Below are positions 60,322-64,000 of a stretch of DNA of 64,000 nucleotides, one piece after another (positions within the stretch are counted from its first letter, which is position 1; every line of letters begins with the position of its first letter). Both the position numbers and the translations under genes were made by a program. Source of the stretch: Bradyrhizobium paxllaeri (GTDB lineage Bacteria > Pseudomonadota > Alphaproteobacteria > Rhizobiales > Xanthobacteraceae); assembly GCF_001693515.2 (NCBI RefSeq), contig NZ_CP042968.1:7782501-7846500 (forward strand), written 5' to 3'. The notes under the pieces were generated by a model. That model had not been told where the DNA came from. It made no database searches and saw only the letters and a program-made list of their open reading frames with translations.

Positions 60322-61596
60322 TCACGCAAACTTCGGCTGTGCGGCGGCCTGCGCCATCAGCCTTGCGCGTTCCGTGTTCGGCCAGAGCAGCAGCAGCCCA
60401 AGCAGGCCTGAAGCCGCCATGATCACGGCGTTGATGGTGAAGCCGGCCATGTAACCGTCGAGCGGCACCGCCGCATTCTGGATCACGGCGCCCATCACGA
60501 ACGGCGCGATCATTCCCGCCAGCGTGTAGATTGCGCCGTAGATCGCGAGCACGGCGCCGCGCTGCTGCACCGGCGTGAATTCGCCGAGCATCGGCGGGCA
60601 AACCACATAGATCGATCCGCACAGCCCGGAGCCGATCACGAGCAGCGCGATCTGCAACCCCGCGCCGTTGATCAGCGGCAGCACGGCAAGGATCAGGCCA
60701 CCGACGATCAGCGGCACCGAGCCGAGCACGCCGCGGGAGACGCGCGTCGTGAAGCCGCGCGCCAGCATCACCTGCGAGATCCAGCCTGTCAGCAGCACGA
60801 TGGTCGCGCCGAATACCCAGGGCAAAACTGAAATCCAGCCCGCATCCTTCTGCGAGAAGCCCAGCCCCTTGACGATGAACGGCGTGAACCAGGTCAGGCC
60901 GAGCGACAGCGCCCAATAGGCGCCGAAGGTCGCGGCGCAGCAGCCGATGAAGGTTCGTGAGGTCAGGAGCTGGAAATAGGCAACGCGCGGATCCGTCGTG
61001 GCCGTCTGGACCGTCTGCACCAGCGGGCCTTCCTTGCCCAGCACCAGCCACGCCGCCACCCACATCAGGCCGACCACGCCGAGCGCGCCGAACGCGTAGT
61101 GCCAGCTATGATTGACGATGATCCAGTTCAGCGCGGGCACCGCGAGGATCACGCCGAACGCCGAGCCCTGCGAGAGGATGGCGGTCGGCAGCGTCCGCTT
61201 CTCGTCGGGAAACCATTTGTAGATCGCATGCGCCGCCACGGCGAATGCCGGCCCCTCGCCGGCGCCGAGGATGATGCGGCAGATGACGAGCGTCGTGAAG
61301 CTGACAGTGCCGACCATGGGAAATTGCGATATCGACCAGATGATGGCCATCACGAGCAGCACCCAGCGGGTGTCGACGCGGTTGACGATGAAGCCGACGA
61401 CGATGGCCGAGATCGAAAACAGGAAGAAGAACGAGGAGCCGAGGAAACCGAACTGCTCCGGCGACAGTTTCAGCTCGTCCATGATCGGCGCGCCGGCGAG
61501 ACCAACCACGATCTTGTCGGCGAAGTTCACCAGCATGAACAGAAACAGCAGGAAGGTGATTGTCCAGGCGCCCTTGGGTGTCGGCTGCACGGTCAT
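60322..61596 (-). CDS. MFS transporter, anion:cation symporter (ACS)-like
   Basis: 424 aa with twelve predicted helices: WTITFLLFLFMLVNFADKIVVGLAG, FVINRVDTRWVLLVMAIIWSISQFPMVGTVSFTTLVICRIILGAGEGPAFAVAAHAIYKWFPDEKRTLPTAIL and AFGVILAVPALNWIIVNHSWHYAFGALGVVG. The G-E-G-PAF and W-FP-ERA-like blocks are typical of the ACS family that imports organic anions such as hexuronates and allantoate-like compounds. The substrate is unknown. It converges with the deacylase gene and diverges from the ABC exporter genes across a 272-bp gap in which I see no further gene. Confidence 0.88.
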   Translation of the reverse strand: MTVQPTPKGAWTITFLLFLFMLVNFADKIVVGLAGAPIMDELKLSPEQFGFLGSSFFFLFSISAIVVGFIVNRVDTRWVLLVMAIIWSISQFPMVGTVSFTTLVICRIILGAGEGPAFAVAAHAIYKWFPDEKRTLPTAILSQGSAFGVILAVPALNWIIVNHSWHYAFGALGVVGLMWVAAWLVLGKEGPLVQTVQTATTDPRVAYFQLLTSRTFIGCCAATFGAYWALSLGLTWFTPFIVKGLGFSQKDAGWISVLPWVFGATIVLLTGWISQVMLARGFTTRVSRGVLGSVPLIVGGLILAVLPLINGAGLQIALLVIGSGLCGSIYVVCPPMLGEFTPVQQRGAVLAIYGAIYTLAGMIAPFVMGAVIQNAAVPLDGYMAGFTINAVIMAASGLLGLLLLWPNTERARLMAQAAAQPKFA

Positions 61597-61868
61597 GCTG
61601 ATTTCCTCATCCTCTTTGCTGGCTCTTATTACTGGCTCTTAAAGATCGGCCGGTTCCAATGGTACAAGGCGACTTGCGGCCAAGGCAACCGGGATTTCCA
61701 CGGGACCCCTGCAACGCAACTGCCGACTGTCGCGACAGGCGGACGCCACCAACCGGATCACGATCACGTCGCCCCACAATTGAGGCCGTGATCCGGGACG
61801 CGCGCCCTGATATGTTGCATGCCATCACGTCAGGGGATTTTCATGGTCAATTCGGTCCATCGTCGCGC

Positions 61869-62555
61869 ATGACCAACGGCAATCCCAGTGTGCCCGGTCC
61901 CGTGCTTCACGTGACCGGCCTGACCAAGAGCTACCGCGCGGCCGGCGAAGAGATCGCGGTGCTGCGCGGAGTGAATCTTATAGTCGCGGCCGGCGAGAGC
62001 GTGGCGCTGACCGGAGAATCCGGCAGCGGCAAAAGCACGCTCCTGCATTTGATCGCGGGCCTCGATGCCGCCGATGGCGGCGAGATCAGGCTGGCCGACG
62101 CGTCCGTCTCCGAGCTCAGCGATGCCGGCCGGGCGGAATTGCGCCGTGACCGGCTCGGCCTCGTGTTTCAGCAATTCAACCTGATTCCGAGTCTCACGGT
62201 GGAAGACAATCTCGTTTTCCAGTCGCGCATCGCCGGCCGTCATGATGCGGCCTGGCACCACGAACTGGTGGAGCGGCTCGGGCTCGGTCGTTTTCTGAAA
62301 CGCTATCCCGAACAATTGTCCGGCGGCCAGCAGCAGCGTGTCGCGATCGGCCGCGCGCTGGCGACAAAACCGCTGCTGCTGCTCGCGGACGAGCCGACCG
62401 GCAATCTCGACGAGGACACCGCGGACGAGGTGCTGGCGCTGGCACGCGATCTGGTGACGCGCAGCGGCTGCGGGTTTCTGATGGTGACGCACAGCGCGCG
62501 GCTCGCCGCAACGCTCGACCGGCAGGTCAACCTTCATGCCGGGGTGATCGCGTGA
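61869..62555 (+). CDS. ABC transporter ATP-binding protein, LolD/MacB/YbbA type
   Basis: 228 aa from ATG 61869 (MTNGNPSVPGPVLHVTGLTKSY); an in-frame ATG at 61812 is possible. Walker A is GESGSGKST, the Q-loop VFQQFNLIPSLTVEDNL, the signature QLSGGQQQRVAIGRAL and Walker B LLLLADEPTGNLD, with the switch in LMVTHSARLAATLD. This is the mechanotransmission (type VII) ATPase class that drives FtsX-fold permeases. The permease gene follows in a GTGA overlap. Confidence 0.9.
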   Translation: MTNGNPSVPGPVLHVTGLTKSYRAAGEEIAVLRGVNLIVAAGESVALTGESGSGKSTLLHLIAGLDAADGGEIRLADASVSELSDAGRAELRRDRLGLVFQQFNLIPSLTVEDNLVFQSRIAGRHDAAWHHELVERLGLGRFLKRYPEQLSGGQQQRVAIGRALATKPLLLLADEPTGNLDEDTADEVLALARDLVTRSGCGFLMVTHSARLAATLDRQVNLHAGVIA

Positions 62556-64000
62556 AACGCGCGCTGTGGGCGCTGGCCGTGCTGCTGAGCCATTGGCGGC
62601 GGCACCCGATGCAACTCGCGACCCTGCTGATCGGATTGATCTCGGCGACCGCGCTCTGGAGCGGCGTGCAGGCGCTCAACCAGCAGGCGCGCACCTCCTA
62701 TGATCGCGCCGCCGCGACGTTCGGTGGCACCCGCACCGCCATGCTGGTCGCCCGCAGCGGCGCAGCCTTTCCGCAACAACTCTTCGTCGATCTGCGCCGC
62801 GCCGGCTGGCCGGTCTCGCCGGTGCTGGAAGGCCGCATCCAGATCGAGGGACGGTCGTTCCGCCTGCTCGGCATCGAGCCGGTAACGCTGCCCGCCGAAG
62901 TCGGCGACGCGCCTGCGGTCGGCAAGGCCGATCTGCAAGCCTTCATGACGCCGCCGGGTACGATGCTGGTGGCACCAGAAACGCTTTCCGATCTCAAGCT
63001 GGCCGAGAGCACGCGCCCACAAGCCAACGGCGGCGCATCGCTGCCGCCGCTTCGCGTGCAGCCGAACCTCGTGCCCGGCGTGCTCGTCGTCGACATCGGC
63101 ATCGCGCAGAGCATCCTGAAAATGCCGGACCAGCTCTCGCGCCTCCTGATCGGCAAGACGGCGGGCAGGCACGCGCCGCTCGAAAGCGTTGCCGGCGACA
63201 AGCTCCGCCTGATCGAGCCTGATGCCGAGACCGACCTCGAACGCCTTACCGACAGTTTCCACCTGAACCTGACCGCATTCGGGCTGCTGTCGTTCTTTGT
63301 CGGCCTGTTCATCGTCAATTCCGCGATCGGGCTCGCCTTCGAGCAACGCCTGCCGACCTTGCGCACCCTGCGCGCCTGCGGCGTCTCGGCACGGATGTTG
63401 AACGTCGTGCTGGTGATCGAACTGGTGTCGCTGGCGCTGGCCGCGGGGCTGATCGGCCTCGTGTGCGGCTACTTCATCGCAGGCGCGCTGCTGCCCGACG
63501 TCGCCGCATCGCTGCGCGGGCTCTACGGCGCACAGATTCCAGGACAACTGACGCTGAAGCCGCAATGGTGGTTCGCAGGGATCGCCATCAGCATTCTTGG
63601 CGCGCTGGCGGCGGCTGCGGCCAGCCTGACCAAGGCGCTGCGGCTGCCGCTGCTCGCCACCGCCCAGCCTTTCGCCTGGCAACAGGCGCAGCGGCGCTGG
63701 CTGAGCTATCAGAGCGCGCTGGCGCTCGCGGCGTTTGCAGCGGCTGGCGGCTTCCTGTGGTTCGGCGATTCCCTGATTACGGGCTTTGCCGTGCTTGCCG
63801 CACTGATGCTCGGCGCCGCGCTGATCCTGCCGATGCTGCTGGAGATCGTGCTGTCGCTTGGCCAGCGCTACGCGCGCGCGCCGCTCGGCATCTGGTTCTG
63901 GGCCGATAGCCGCCAACAACTGTCCGGCCTGTCGCTCGCATTGATGGCGCTGTTGCTCGCTTTGGCAGTGAATGTCGGCGTCTCCACCATGGTCGAGAGT
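62552..64000 (+). CDS. FtsX-like ABC transporter permease (C-terminus outside window)
   Basis: Starts at GTG 62552, overlapping the ATPase stop, and is open to the right edge (483 codons). The translation begins MKRALWALAVLLSHWRRHPMQLATLLIGLISATALWSGVQALNQQAR: a first membrane helix followed by a periplasmic domain of about 200 residues. It continues through FtsX-type helices (LTAFGLLSFFVGLFIVNSAIGLAFEQRLPTLRTLRACGVSARMLNVVLVIELVSLALAAGLIGLVCGYFIAG) and a second set near the edge. It resembles YbbP/long FtsX-like permeases of about 800 aa, so nearly half is missing here. It probably extracts a lipid or hydrophobic compound from the inner membrane. Confidence 0.87.
   Translation, partial: MKRALWALAVLLSHWRRHPMQLATLLIGLISATALWSGVQALNQQARTSYDRAAATFGGTRTAMLVARSGAAFPQQLFVDLRRAGWPVSPVLEGRIQIEGRSFRLLGIEPVTLPAEVGDAPAVGKADLQAFMTPPGTMLVAPETLSDLKLAESTRPQANGGASLPPLRVQPNLVPGVLVVDIGIAQSILKMPDQLSRLLIGKTAGRHAPLESVAGDKLRLIEPDAETDLERLTDSFHLNLTAFGLLSFFVGLFIVNSAIGLAFEQRLPTLRTLRACGVSARMLNVVLVIELVSLALAAGLIGLVCGYFIAGALLPDVAASLRGLYGAQIPGQLTLKPQWWFAGIAISILGALAAAAASLTKALRLPLLATAQPFAWQQAQRRWLSYQSALALAAFAAAGGFLWFGDSLITGFAVLAALMLGAALILPMLLEIVLSLGQRYARAPLGIWFWADSRQQLSGLSLALMALLLALAVNVGVSTMVES

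Noticed and set aside
62534..63919. Minus-strand open frame of 461 codons
   Set aside because: It is opposite the FtsX-like permease, which has a coupled start and membrane helices; the shadow is Gln/Arg-rich without any motif.

Overview
The window is GC-rich alphaproteobacterial chromosome, most like the Bradyrhizobium/Rhodopseudomonas group. The signs are dense ABC transport, CoA-linked aromatic and fatty-acid catabolism, a SoxCDXYZAKB thiosulfate-oxidation cluster, and many short intergenic palindromic repeats of the kinds common in Bradyrhizobium. No tRNA, rRNA, IS element, phage gene or CRISPR array was seen. This is ordinary metabolic chromosome rather than an obvious mobile island. Species assignment is an inference. 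|| Layout. 1-4.1 kb: a truncated branched-chain-type substrate-binding gene, a MarR regulator, feruloyl-CoA synthase (fcs) and a second MarR regulator, with strong palindromes in both divergent promoter regions; this looks like hydroxycinnamate uptake and activation. 4.3-14.8 kb: allophanate hydrolase (plus strand) faces a long minus-strand operon encoding a peptide/opine-type ABC transporter, AtzG, AtzE, an HpxZ/AtzH-like protein and a GntR/FCD regulator. This resembles the lower cyanuric-acid route without a cyanuric acid hydrolase. 15-17.5 kb: an APH-fold protein with an altered catalytic motif and an orphan UgpB-type binding protein. 17.7-22.5 kb: a small secreted protein translationally coupled to a histidine kinase, a REC-DUF3369-kinase hybrid and an OmpR-type regulator. 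22.5-24 kb: an ECF-like sigma factor whose Shine-Dalgarno lies in a hairpin and which is flanked by two similar dyads, then a tiny exported protein. 24-29.7 kb: an internally duplicated membrane protein, a CioAB/CydAB-type bd oxidase with a 43-aa third subunit, an L,D-transpeptidase and an orphan AapJ-type binding protein. 29.9-38.6 kb: two acyl-CoA dehydrogenases, a CMD-family protein, two MFS transporters, a SnoaL-like protein and a prolyl-oligopeptidase-family peptidase. 38.7-40.4 kb: two methyltransferases. 40.4-49 kb: a two-cysteine ArsR repressor, the sox operon, a frameshifted DsrE gene and a persulfide dioxygenase-rhodanese fusion. 49-54.5 kb: a BtuFDC-type importer diverging from a cobalamin riboswitch and TonB-dependent receptor. 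54.5-64 kb: small hypotheticals, two MFS transporters flanking an N-acyl-D-amino-acid deacylase-like amidohydrolase, and a LolD/FtsX-type ABC exporter cut by the right edge. || How the genes fit together. The sulfur block is a coherent unit: a thiol-sensing repressor candidate, the periplasmic thiosulfate-oxidising complex and persulfide disposal, with a shared 13-bp motif upstream of soxC and the persulfide dioxygenase. The AtzG/AtzE/allophanate hydrolase block probably imports and hydrolyses an unidentified ureido compound to ammonia and CO2; similar TTG-N4-CAA sites lie in front of both of its transcription units. The cobalamin block couples outer- and inner-membrane uptake. || Intergenic DNA is dominated by at least six palindromic repeat families. 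One copy sits in frame inside a coding gene, in the linker between the two ATPase domains of the fused ABC protein.
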